Source: Hydractinia symbiolongicarpus (taxonomy: Eukaryota > Cnidaria > Hydrozoa > Anthoathecata > Hydractiniidae). From it: DNA of 64,000 nucleotides. Positions 12,225 to 23,559 of the stretch are shown piece by piece. The notes beneath the pieces were generated by a model, which saw only the letters and a list, made by a program, of their open reading frames with translations, searched no databases and was not told where the DNA came from. Location: assembly GCF_029227915.1 (NCBI RefSeq), contig NC_079883.1, positions 16,680,001 through 16,744,000 of the forward strand, given 5' to 3'. The translations under genes were made by a program, and so were the position numbers. Positions within the stretch are counted from its first letter, which is position 1, and each line of letters begins with the position of its first letter.

Positions 12225-13260
12225 ATCACGTGCTTGCACGTGCCTGCGCAGGTTACCTTTGGTCTAATTATTCCACTCTCAATGGACTACGACGTCCCAA
12301 GAAATTTTCCATTGCGCCATATCTTTATAACAGCGTCAACTACGTCTACAGGCCTCTAAAAGGCCGTACTATGGCATTTTGCAGCTTAATAAAGGTCTTA
12401 CACACAAATGGCGTTGTTCCACGTGCCTGGGCGAGTTACGATGGGTCTAATCCTTCCACTCTCATTGGACTATGACGTCCCAAGTGGTTTTCCATTGCGC
12501 CATTGCGTTATAACACCGTCAACTACGTGCACAGGCCTTTAAATGCTGTAATATGGCCTCTTGCAGCATAATAAAGGCCTTACACACAAATCGCGTTGTT
12601 CTACATGCCTGCGCGAGTTGCGATAGGTCTAATCCCTCCACTCTCATTGGACTATGACGTCCCAAGTGGTTTTCCATTGCGCCATAGCGTTATCACACCG
12701 TCAACTACAGGTACAGGCCTGTAAAATCTGTGATATGGCCTCTTGCAGCATAATAAAAGCCTTTAACGTATATCACGTGGTTGCACGTGCCTGCGCAAGT
12801 TACGAGCGGACTAATCCCTCCAATGTCATTGGACTATGACGTCCCAAGTGGTTTTCCATTGCGCCATGGCGTTATACCACCGTCAACCACGGGTACAGGC
12901 CTCAAAAGTCTGTAATATGGCCTCTTGCAGCCTAATAAAGGCCTTACACGTATATCACGTGGTCGTACGTGCCTGCGCAAGTTACCATTGGTCTAATCCT
13001 TCTACTCTCAATGGACTAGGACGTCCCAAGTTGTTTTCCATTGCGTCACGGCTTTATAACACCGTCAACTACGTGCACAGGCCTTTAAAGGCTGTAATAT
13101 GGTCATTTGCAGCCTAACAAAGGCCTTTAACGTATATCACGTGGTTGCACGTGCCTGCGCAAGTTACGAGCGGACTAATCCCTCCAATGTCATTGGACTA
13201 TGACGTCCCAAGTGGTTTTCCATTGCGCAATGGCGTTATAACACTGTCAACTACGCGTAC
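11638..13260 (+). repeat. Block P, copy 3
   Basis: Matches 1-1623 at a constant offset of 11637 bp over about nine monomers, including the monomer missing from copy 2. After 13260 the sequences part: GCCTTTAAAGGCTG here, GCCTCAAAAGGCTG in copy 1. Confidence 0.82.
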
Positions 13261-13475
13261 AGGCCTTTAAAGGCTGTAATATGGCCTCTTGCAGCCTAAT
13301 AAAGGCCTTACACGTATATCACGTGGTCGCACCTGCCTGCGCTAGTTACCATTGGTCTAATCCTTCCACTCTCAATGGACTAGGACGTCCCAAGTTGCTT
13401 TCCATTGCGTCACAGCTTTATAACACCGTCAACTACGTGCACAGGCCTTTAAAGGCTGTAATATGGCCTTTTGCG

Positions 13476-14568
13476 GCCTAATAAAGGTCGTGCACACAAA
13501 TCGCGTTGTTCCACGTGCCTGCGCGAGTTGCGATCGGTCTAATCCCTCCACTCTCATTGGTCTATGACGTCCCAAGTGGTTTTTCCATTGCGCCATGGCG
13601 TTATAACACCGTCAACTGCGCGTGCAGGCCTCCAAAGGCTGTAATATGGCCTCTTGCAGCATAATAAAGGCCTTACACGTATATCATGTGGCTCCACGTG
13701 CCTACGCAGGTTACCATTGGTATAATTATTCCACTCTCAATGGACTACGACGTCCCAAGTTGTTTTCCATTGCGCCATGACATTATAACACCGTCAACTA
13801 CGCGCACAGGCCTTTAAAGGCTGTAATATGGCCTCTTGCAGCATAATAAAGGCCTTTCACGTATATCACGTGGTGGCACGTGCCTGCGCAAGTTACAATC
13901 GGTCTAATCCCTCCACTCTCAATGGACTACGACGTCCCAAGTTGTTTTCCATTGCGCCATGACTTTATAACACCGTCAACTACGTGTACAGGCGTCTAAA
14001 GGCTGTACTATGGCATTTTGCAGCCTAATAAAGGCCTTACACGTATATCACGTGGTCGTACGTGCCTGCGCAAGTTACCATTGGTCTAATCCTTCTACTC
14101 TCAATGGACTAGGACGTCCTAAGTTGTTTTCCATTGCGTCACGGCTTTATAACACCGTCAACTACGTGCACAGGCCTTTAAAGGCTGTAATATGGTCATT
14201 TGCAGCCAAACAAAGGCCTTTCACGTATATCACGTGGTTGCACGTGCCTGCGCAAGTTACGAGCGGACTAATACCTCCAATGTCATTGGACTATGACGTC
14301 CCAAGTGGTTTTCCATTGCGCCATGGCGTTATAACACCGTCAACTACGCGTACAGGCTTTAAAAAGCTGTAATATGGCCTCTTGCAGCATAATAAAGGCC
14401 TTTCACGTATATCACATGGTTGCACGTGCCTGCGCAGATTACCGCTGGTCTAATTACTCCACTCTCAATGGACTACGACGTCCCATGTTGTTTTCCATTG
14501 CGCCATGACTTTATAACACCGTCAACTGCGTGTACAGGCCTCTAAAGGCTGTACTATAGCCTCTTGCA
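13476..14568 (+). repeat. Six-monomer tandem duplication, copy 1 (1093 bp)
   Basis: Repeats directly at 14569 with a 1093 bp offset (six monomers plus one base). The extra base is the added T in GGTTTTTCCATTGCG near 13580 and 14672. Shared rare variants include CACGTGGTGGCACGTG, CGTCCTAAGTTG and TATAATTATTCC. The segment is itself related to 5.3-6.4 kb. Confidence 0.85.
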
Positions 14569-15639
14569 GCCTAATAAAGGTCGTGCACACAAATCGCGTT
14601 GTTCCACGTGCCTGCGCGAGTTGCGATCGGTCTAATCCCTCCACTCTCATTGGTCTATGACGTCCCAAGTGGTTTTTCCATTGCGCCATGGCGTTATAAC
14701 ACCGTCAACTGCGCGTGCAGGCCTCCAAAGGCTGTAATATGGCCTCTTGCAGCATAATAAAGGCCTTACACGTATATCATGTGGCTCCACGTGCCTACGC
14801 AGGTTACCATTGGTATAATTATTCCACTCTCAATGGACTACGACGTCCCAAGTTGTTTTCCATTGCGCCATGACATTATAACACCGTCAACTACGCGCAC
14901 AGGCCTTTAAAGGCTGTAATATGGCCTCTTGCAGCATAATAAAGGCCTTTCACGTATATCACGTGGTGGCACGTGCCTGCGCAAGTTACAATCGGTCTAA
15001 TCCCTCCACTCTCAATGGACTACGACGTCCCAAGTTGTTTTCCATTGCGCCATGACTTTATAACACCGTCAACTACGTGTACAGGCGTCTAAAGGCTGTA
15101 CTATGGCATTTTGCAGCCTAATAAAGGCCTTACACGTATATCACGTGGTCGTACGTGCCTGCGCAAGTTACCATTGGTCTAATCCTTCTACTCTCAATGG
15201 ACTAGGACGTCCTAAGTTGTTTTCCATTGCGTCACGGCTTTATAACACCGTCAACTACGTGCACAGGCCTTTAAAGGCTGTAATATGGTCATTTGCAGCC
15301 AAACAAAGGCCTTTCACGTATATCACGTGGTTGCACGTGCCTGCGCAAGTTACGAGCGGACTAATACCTCCAATGTCATTGGACTATGACGTCCCAAGTG
15401 GTTTTCCATTGCGCCATGGCGTTATAACACCGTCAACTACGCGTACAGGCTTTAAAAAGCTGTAATATGGCCTCTTGCAGCATAATAAAGGCCTTTCACG
15501 TATATCACATGGTTGCACGTGCCTGCGCAGATTACCGCTGGTCTAATTACTCCACTCTCAATGGACTACGACGTCCCATGTTGTTTTCCATTGCGCCATG
15601 ACTTTATAACACCGTCAACTGCGTGTACAGGCCTCTAAA
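14569..15639 (+). repeat. Six-monomer tandem duplication, copy 2
   Basis: Second copy of the previous segment. The match ends near 15639, where GCCTCTAAAAGGCTG follows instead of GCCTCTAAAGGCTG. I saw no differences inside the parts compared. Confidence 0.85.
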
Positions 15640-18487
15640 AGGCTGTACTATGGCTTTTTGCAGCTTAATAAAGGTCGTACACACAAATCGCGTTGTTCCA
15701 CGTGCCTGGGCGAGTTACGATCGGTCTAATCCTTCCACTCTCATTGGACTATGACGTCCCAAATGGTTTTCCATTGCGCCATGGCGTTATAACACCGTCA
15801 CCTACGAGTGCAGGCCTCCAAAGGCTGTAATATGGCCTCTTGCAGCCTAATAAAGGCCTTACACGTATATCACGAGGTCGTACGCGCCTGCGCAAGTTAC
15901 CATTGGTCTAATCCTTCTACTCTCAATGGACTAGGACGTCCCAAGTTGTTTTCCATTGCGTCACAGCTTTATAACACCGTCAACTACGTGTACAGGCCTC
16001 TAAAAGGCTGTACTATGGCATTTTGCAGCTTAATAAAGGTCGTGCACACAAATCGCGTTGTTCCACGTGCCTGGGCGAGTTACGATCGGTCTAATCCTTC
16101 CACTCTCATTGGACTATGACGTCCCAATTGGTTTTCCATTGCGCGATGGCGTTATAACACCGTCAACTACGGGTGCAGGCCTCCAAAGGCGGTAATATGG
16201 CCTCTTGCAGCCTAATAAAAGCCTAACACGTATATCACGTGGTCGCACGTGCCTGCGCAAGTTACCATTGGTCTAATCCTTCTACTCTCAATGGACTAGG
16301 ACGTCCCAAGTTGTTTTCCATTGCGTCACGGCTTTATAACACCGTCAACTACGTGTACAGGCCTCTAAAAGGCTGTACTATGGCATTTTGCAGCTTAATA
16401 AAGGTCGTGCCACAAATCGCGGTGTTCCACGTGCCTGGGGGAGTTACGATCAATCTAATCCCTCCACTCTCATTGGACTATGACGTCCCAAGTGGTTTTT
16501 CATTGCGCCATGGCGTTATAACACCGTCAACTACGGGTAAAGGCTGTAATATGGCCTCTTGCAGCCTAATAAAGGCCTTACACGTATATCACGTGGTCGT
16601 ACGTGCCTGCGCAAGTTACCATTGGTCTAATCCTTCTACTCTCAATGGACTAGGACGTCCCAAGTTGTTTTCCATTGCGTCACGGCTTTATAACACCGTC
16701 AACTACGTGCACAGGCCTTTAAAGGCTGTAATATGGTCATTTGCAGCCAAACAATGGCCTTTCACTTATATCACGTGGTTGCACGTGCCTGCGCAAGTTA
16801 CGAGCGGACTAATCCCTCCAATGTCATTGGACTATGAAGTCCCAAGCTGTTTTCCATTGCGCCATGGCGTTATAACACCGTCAACTACGCGTACAGGCTT
16901 TAAAAAGCTGTAATATGGCCTCTTGCAGCATAATAAAGGCTTTTCACGTATATCACATGGTTGCACGTGCCTGCGCAGATTACCGCTGGTCTAATTACTC
17001 CACTCTCAATGGACTACGACGTCCCATGTTGTTTTCCATTGCGCCATGACTTTATAACACCGTCAACTACGTGTACAGGCCTCTAAAAGGCTGTACTATG
17101 GCATTTTGCAGCTTAATAAAGGTCGTACACACAAATCGCGTTGTTCCACGTGCCTGGGCGAGAATTACGATCGGTCTAATCCTTCCACTCTCATTGGACT
17201 ATGACGTCCCAAGTGGTTTTCCATTGCGCCATGGCGTTATAACACCGTCACCTACGGGTGCAGGCCTCCAAAGGCTGTAATATGGCCTCTTGCAGCCTAA
17301 TAAAGGCCTTACACGTATATCACGTGGCGCACGTGCCTGCGCAAGTTACCATTGGTCTAATCCTTCCACTCTCAATTGACTAGGACGTCCCAAGTTGCTT
17401 TCCATTGCGTCACAGCTTTATAACACCGTCAACTACGTGCACAGGCCTTTAAAGGCTGTAATATGACCTTTTGCAGCCTAATAAAGGTCGTACACACAAA
17501 TCGCGTTGTTCCACGTGCCTGGGCGAGTTACGATCGGTCTAATCCTTCCACTCTCATTGGACTATGACGTCCCAAGTGGTTTTCCATTAAACCATGGCGT
17601 TATAACACCGTCACCTACGGGTGCAGGCCTCCAAAGGCTGTAATATGGCCTCTTGCAGCCTAATAAAGGCCTTACACGTATATCACGTGGCGCACGTGCC
17701 TGCGCAAGTTACCATTGGTCTAATCCTTCCACTCTCGATTGACTAGGACGTCCCAAGTTGCTTTCCATTGCGTCACAGCTTTATAACACCGTCAACTACG
17801 TGTACAGGCCTTTAAAGGCTGTAATATGGCCTTTTGCGGCCTAATAAAGGTCGTACACACAAATCGCGTTGTTCCACGTGCCTACAAAGGTTACCATTGG
17901 TCTAATTATTCCACTCTCAATGGATTACGACGTCCCAAGTTGTTTTCCATTGCGCCATGACTTTATAACACCGTCAACTACGTGCACAGGCTATTAAAGG
18001 CTGTAATATGGCCTTTTGCGGCCTACTAAAGGTCGTACACACAAATCGTGTTGTTCCACGTGCCTGCGCGAGTTGCGATAGGTCTAATCCCTCCACTCTC
18101 ATTGGACTATGACGTCCCAAGTGGTTTTCCATTGCGCCATGGCGTTATCACACCGTCAACTACAGGTACAGGCATGTAAAGTCTGTAATATGGCCTTTTG
18201 CAGCATAATAAGCGCTTTTCACGTATATAACGTGCTTGCACGTGCCTGCGCAGGTTACCGCTGGTCTAATCCTTCCACTCTCAATGGACTAGGACGTCCC
18301 AAGTTGCTTTCCATTGCGTCACAGCTTTATAACACCGTCAACTACGTGTACAGGCCTTTAAAGGCTGTAATATGGCCTCTTGCAGCATAATAAAGGCCTT
18401 TCACGTTTATCACGTGCTTGCACGTGCCTACAAAGGTTACCATTGGTCTAATTATTCCACTCTCAATGGATTACGACGTCCCAAGTT
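15640..18487 (+). repeat. Source-like region for the 18.5-26.5 kb block
   Basis: About 16.2-17.4 kb is the same unit series that recurs at offset 3632 (19.8-21.0 kb) and again at 22.3-23.5 and 24.8-26.4 kb. It carries the GTCGTGCCACAAATCG unit, a following unit with the 10 bp deletion (near 16535), a GCTTTAAAAAGCTG unit and a 2 bp insertion giving GGGCGAGAATTACG (near 17160). From about 17390 to 18335 the sequence matches 26458-27403 at offset 9068. The AAGCGCTTTTCACG marker dimer starts at 18004. Confidence 0.8.
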
Positions 18488-21028
18488 GTTTTCCATTGCG
18501 CTATGACCTTATAACACCGTCAACTACGTGTACAGGCCTCTAAAGGCTGTACTATGGCATTTTGCAGCCTAATAATGGTCGTACACACAAATCGCGTTGT
18601 TCCACGTGCCTGCACAGGTTACCATTGGTCTAATCCTTCCACTCTCAATGGACTACGACGTCCCAAGTTGTTTTCCATTGCGCCAAGACTTTATAACACC
18701 GTGAACTATGGGTACAGGCCTTTAAAGGCTGTAATATGGCCTCTTGCAGCATAATAAAGGCCTTACACACAAATCGCGTTGTTTTACATGCCTGGGCGAG
18801 TTACGATCGGTCTAATCCCTCCACTCTCATTAGACTATGACGTCCCAAGTGGTCTTTCATTGCGCCATGGCGTTATAACACCGTCAACTACGGGTACAGG
18901 CCTCAAAAGGCTGTAATATGGCCTCTTGCAGCATAATAAAGGCTTTACACGTATATAACGAGGTCGTACGCGCCTGCGCAAGTTACCATTGGTCTAATCC
19001 TTCTACTCTCAATGAACTAGGACGTCCCAAGTTGTTTTCCATTGCGTCACGGCTTTAAAACACCGTCAACTACGTGCACAGGCCTTTAAAGGCTGTAATA
19101 TGGTCATTTGCAGCCTAACAAAGGCCTTTCACGTATATCACGTGGTTGCACGTGCCTGCGCAAGTTACGAGCGGACTAATCCCTCCAATGTCACTGGACT
19201 ATGACGTGCCAAGTGGTTTTCCATTGCGCCATGGCGTTATAACACCGTCAACTACGCCTACAGGCCTCAAAAGGCTGTAATATGGCCTCTTGCAGCATAA
19301 TAAAGGCCTTTCACGTATATCACGTGCTTGCACGTGCTTGCGCAGGTTACCGTTGGTCTAATTATTCCTCTCTCAATGGACTACGACGTCCCAAGTGGTT
19401 TTCCATTGCGCCATGGCGTTATAACACCGTCAACTACGGGTGCAGGCCTCCAAAGGCTGTAATATGGCCTCTTGCAGCCTAATAAAGGCCTTACACGTAT
19501 ATCACGTGCTTGCACGTGCCTGCGCAGGTTACCGCTGGTCTAATTACTCCACTCTCAATGGACTACGACGTCCCATGTTGTTTTCCATTGCGCCATGACT
19601 TTATAACACCGTCAACTACGTGTACAGGCCTCTAAAAGGCTGTACTATGGCATTTTGCAGCTTAATAAAGGTCGTGCACACAAATCGCGTTGTTCCACGT
19701 GCCTGGGCGAGTTACGATCGGTCTAATCCTTCCACTGTCATTGGACTATGACGTCCCAATTGGTTTTCCATTGCGCGATGGCGTTATAACACCGTCAACT
19801 ACGGGTGCAGGCCTCCAAAGGCTGTAATATGGCCTCTTGCAGCCTAATAAAAGCCTAACACGTATATCACGTGGTCGCACGTGCCTGCGCAAGTTACCAT
19901 TGGTCTAATCCTTCTACTCTCAATGGACTAGGACGTCCCAAGTTGTTTTCCATTGCGTCACGGCTTTTTAACACCGTCAACTACGTGTACAGGCCTCTAA
20001 AAGGCTGTACTATGGCATTTTGCAGCTTAATAAAGGTCGTGCCACAAATCGCGGTGTTCCACGTGCCTGGGGGAGTTACGATCTATCTAATCCCTCCACT
20101 CTCATTGGACTATGACGTCCCAAGTGGTTTTTCATTGCGCCATGGCGTTATAACACCGTCAACTACGGGTAAAGGCTGTAATATGGCCTCTTGCAGCCTA
20201 AAAAAGGCCTTACACGTATATCACGTGGTCGTACGTGCCTGCGCAAGTTACCATTGGTCTAATCCTTCTACTCTCAATGGACTAGGACGTCCCAAGTTGT
20301 TTTCCATTGCGTCACGGCTTTATAACACCGTCAACTACGTGCACAGGCCTTTAAAGGCTGTAATATGGTCATTTGCAGCCAAACAAAGGCCTTTCACGTA
20401 TATCACGTGGTTGCACGTGCCTGCGCAAGTTACGAGCGGACTAATCCCTCCAATATCATTGGACTATGACGTCCCAAGCTGTTTTCCATTGCGCCATGGC
20501 GTTATAACACCGTCAACTACGCGTACAGGCTTTAAAAAGCTGTAATATGGCCTCTTGCAGCATAATAAAGGCCTTTCACGTATATCACATGGTTGCACGT
20601 GCCTGCGCAGATTACCGCTGGTCTAATTACTCCACTCTCAATGGACTACGACGTCCCATGTTGTTTTCCATTGTGCCATGACTTTATAACACCGTCAACT
20701 ACGTATACAGGCCTCTAAAAGGCTGTACTATGGCATTTTGCAGCTTAATAAAGGTCGTACACACAAATCGCGTTGTTCCACGTGCCTGAGCGAGAATTAC
20801 GATCGGTCTAATCCTTCCACTCTCATTGGACTATGACGTCCCAAGTGGTTTTCCATTGCGCCATGGCGTTATAACACCGTCACCTACGGGTGCAGGCCTC
20901 CAAAGGCTGTAATATGGCCTCTTGCAGCCTAATAAAGGCCTTACACGTATATCACGTGGCGCACGTGCCTGCGCAAGTTACCATTGGTCTAATCCTTCCA
21001 CTCTCAATTGACTAGGACGTCCCAAGTT
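18488..21028 (+). repeat. 14-monomer higher-order repeat, copy 1 (2541 bp)
   Basis: First of three direct copies. The join to the next copy lies where CAATTGACTAGGACG is followed by CCCAAGTTGTTTTCC and GCGCTATGACC (21021-21050); the start of copy 1 has the same GCGCTATGACC unit in another left context. Length is 14 monomers minus 7 bases, from the 10 bp-deleted unit and small insertions. Private differences include GTATATAACGAGG near 18955. Confidence 0.85.
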
Positions 21029-23559
21029 GTTTTCCATTGCGCTATGACCTTATAACACCGTCAACTACGTGTACAGGCCTCTAAAGGCTGTACTATGGCA
21101 TTTTGCAGCCTAATAATGGTCGTACACACAAATCGCGTTGTTCCACGTGCCTGCACAGGTTACCATTGGTCTAATCCTTCCACTCTCAATGGACTACGAC
21201 GTCCCAAGTTCTTTTCCATTGCGCCAAGACTTTATAACACCGTGAACTATGGGTACAGGCCTTTAAAGGCTATAATATGGCCTCTTGCAGCATAATAAAG
21301 GCCTTACACACAAATCGCGTTGTTCTACATGCCTGGGCGAGTTACGATCGGTCTAATCCCTCCACTCTCATTAGACTATGACGTCCCAAGTGGTCTTTCA
21401 TTGCGCCATGGCGTTATAACACCGTCAACTACGGGTACAGGCCTCAAAAGGCTGTAATATGGCCTCTTGCAGCATAATAAAGGCTTTACACGTATATCAC
21501 GAGGTCGTACGCGCCTGCGCAAGTTACCATTGGTCTAATCCTTCTACTCTCAATGAACTAGGACGTCCCAAGTTGTTTTCCATTGCGTCACGGCTTTAAA
21601 ACACCGTCAAATACGTGCACAGGCCTTTAAAGGCTGTAATATGGTCATTTGCAGCCTAACAAAGGCCTTTCACGTATATCACGTGGTTGCACGTGCCTGC
21701 GCAAGTTACGAGCGGACTAATCCCTCCAATGTCATTGGACTATGACGTCCCAAGTGGTTTTCCATTGCGCCATGGCGTTATAACACCGCCAACTACGCCT
21801 ACAGGCCTCAAAAGGCTGTAATATGGCCTCTTGCAGCATAATAAAGGCCTTTCACGTATATCACGTGCTTGCACGTGCTTGCGCAGGTTACCGTTGGTCT
21901 AATTATTCCTCTCTCAATGGACTACGACGTCCCAAGTGGTTTTCCATTGCGCCATGGCGTTATAACACTGTCAACTACGGGTGCAGGACTCCAAAGGCTG
22001 TAATATGGCCTCTTGCAGCCTAATAAAGGCCTTACACGTATATCACGTGCTTGCGCAGGTTACCGCTGGTCTAATTACTCCACTCTCAATGGACTACGAC
22101 GTCCCATGTTGTTTTCCATTGCGCCATGACTTTATAACACCGTCAACTACGTGTACAGGCCTCTAAAAGGCTGTACTATGGCATTTTGCAGCTTAATAAA
22201 GGTCGTGCACACAAATCGCGTTGTTCCACGTGCCTGGGCGAGTTACGATCGGTCTAATCCTTCCACTCTCATTGGACTATGACGTCCCAATTGGTTTTCC
22301 ATTGCGCGATGGCGTTATAACACCGTCAACTACGGGTGCAGGCCTCCAAAGGCTGTAATATGGCCTCTTGCAGGCTAATAAAAGCCTAACACGTATATCA
22401 CGCGGTCGCACGTGCCTGCGCAAGTTACCATTGGTCTAATCCTTCTACTCTCAATGGACTAGTACGTCCCAAGTTGTTTTCCATTGCGTCACGGCTTTTT
22501 AACACCGTCAACTACGTGTACAGGCCTCTAAAAGGCTGTACTATGGCATTTTGCAGCTTAATAAAGGTCGTGCCACAAATCGCGGTGTTCCACGTGCCTG
22601 GGGGAGTTACGATCAATCTAATCCCTCCACTCTCATTGGACTATGACGTCCCAAGTGGTTTTTCATTGCGCCATGGCGTTATAACACCGTCAACTACGGG
22701 TAAAGGCTGTAATATGGCCTCTTGCAGCCTAATAAAGGCCTTACACGTATATCACGTGGTCGTACGTGCCTGCGCAAGTTACCATTGGTCTAATCCTTCT
22801 ACTCTCAATGGACTAGGACGTCCCAAGTTGTTTTCCATTGCGTCACGGCTTTATAACACCGTCAACTACGTGCACAGGCCTTTAAAGGCTGTAATATGGT
22901 CATTTGCAGCCAAACAAAGGCCTTTCACGTATATCACGTGGTTTCACGTGCCTGCGCAAGTTACGAGCGGACTAATCCCTCCAATGTCATTGGACTATGA
23001 CGTCCCAAGCTGTTTTCCATTGCGCCATGGCGTTATAACACCGTCAACTACGCGTACAGGCATTAAAAAGCTGTAATATGGCCTCTTGCAGCATAATAAA
23101 GGCCTTTCACGTATATCACATGGTTGCACGTGCCTGCGCAGATTACTGCTGGTCTAATTACTCCACTCTCAATGGACTACGACGTCCCATGTTGTTTTCC
23201 ATTGCGCCATGACTTTATAACCCCGTCAACTACGTGTACAGGCCTCTAAAAGGCTGTACTATGGCATTTTGCAGCTTAATAAAGGTCGTACACACAAATC
23301 GCGTTGTTCCACGTGCCTGGGCGAGAATTACGATCGGTCTAATCCTTCCACTCTCATTGGACTATGACGTCCCAAGTGGTTTTCCATTGCGCCATGGCGT
23401 TATAACACCGTCACCTACGGGTGCAGGCCTCCAAAGGCTGTAATATGGCCTCTTGCAGCCTAATAAAGGCCTTACACGTATATCACGTGGCGCACGTGCC
23501 TGCGCAAGTTACCATTGGTCTAATCCTTCCACTCTCAATTGACTAGGACGTCCCAAGTT
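21029..23559 (+). repeat. 14-monomer higher-order repeat, copy 2 (2531 bp)
   Basis: Second copy, 10 bp shorter than copy 1. The missing bases are near 22049, where CACGTGCTTGCGCAGG replaces a version with two CACGTG sites, so the deletion removes one site of the pair. The join to copy 3 repeats the CAATTGACTAGG / GCGCTATGACC junction at 23560. A GTG to GCG change near 22402 is private to this copy. Confidence 0.85.

Noticed and set aside
16239-16913. 224-codon open frame as a possible gene
   Set aside because: It spans nearly four monomers and owes its length to the 1 bp and 10 bp losses in two units. Near-identical frames appear wherever those units are copied. It starts at GTG within the CACGTG motif and contains the same repeated peptide segments.
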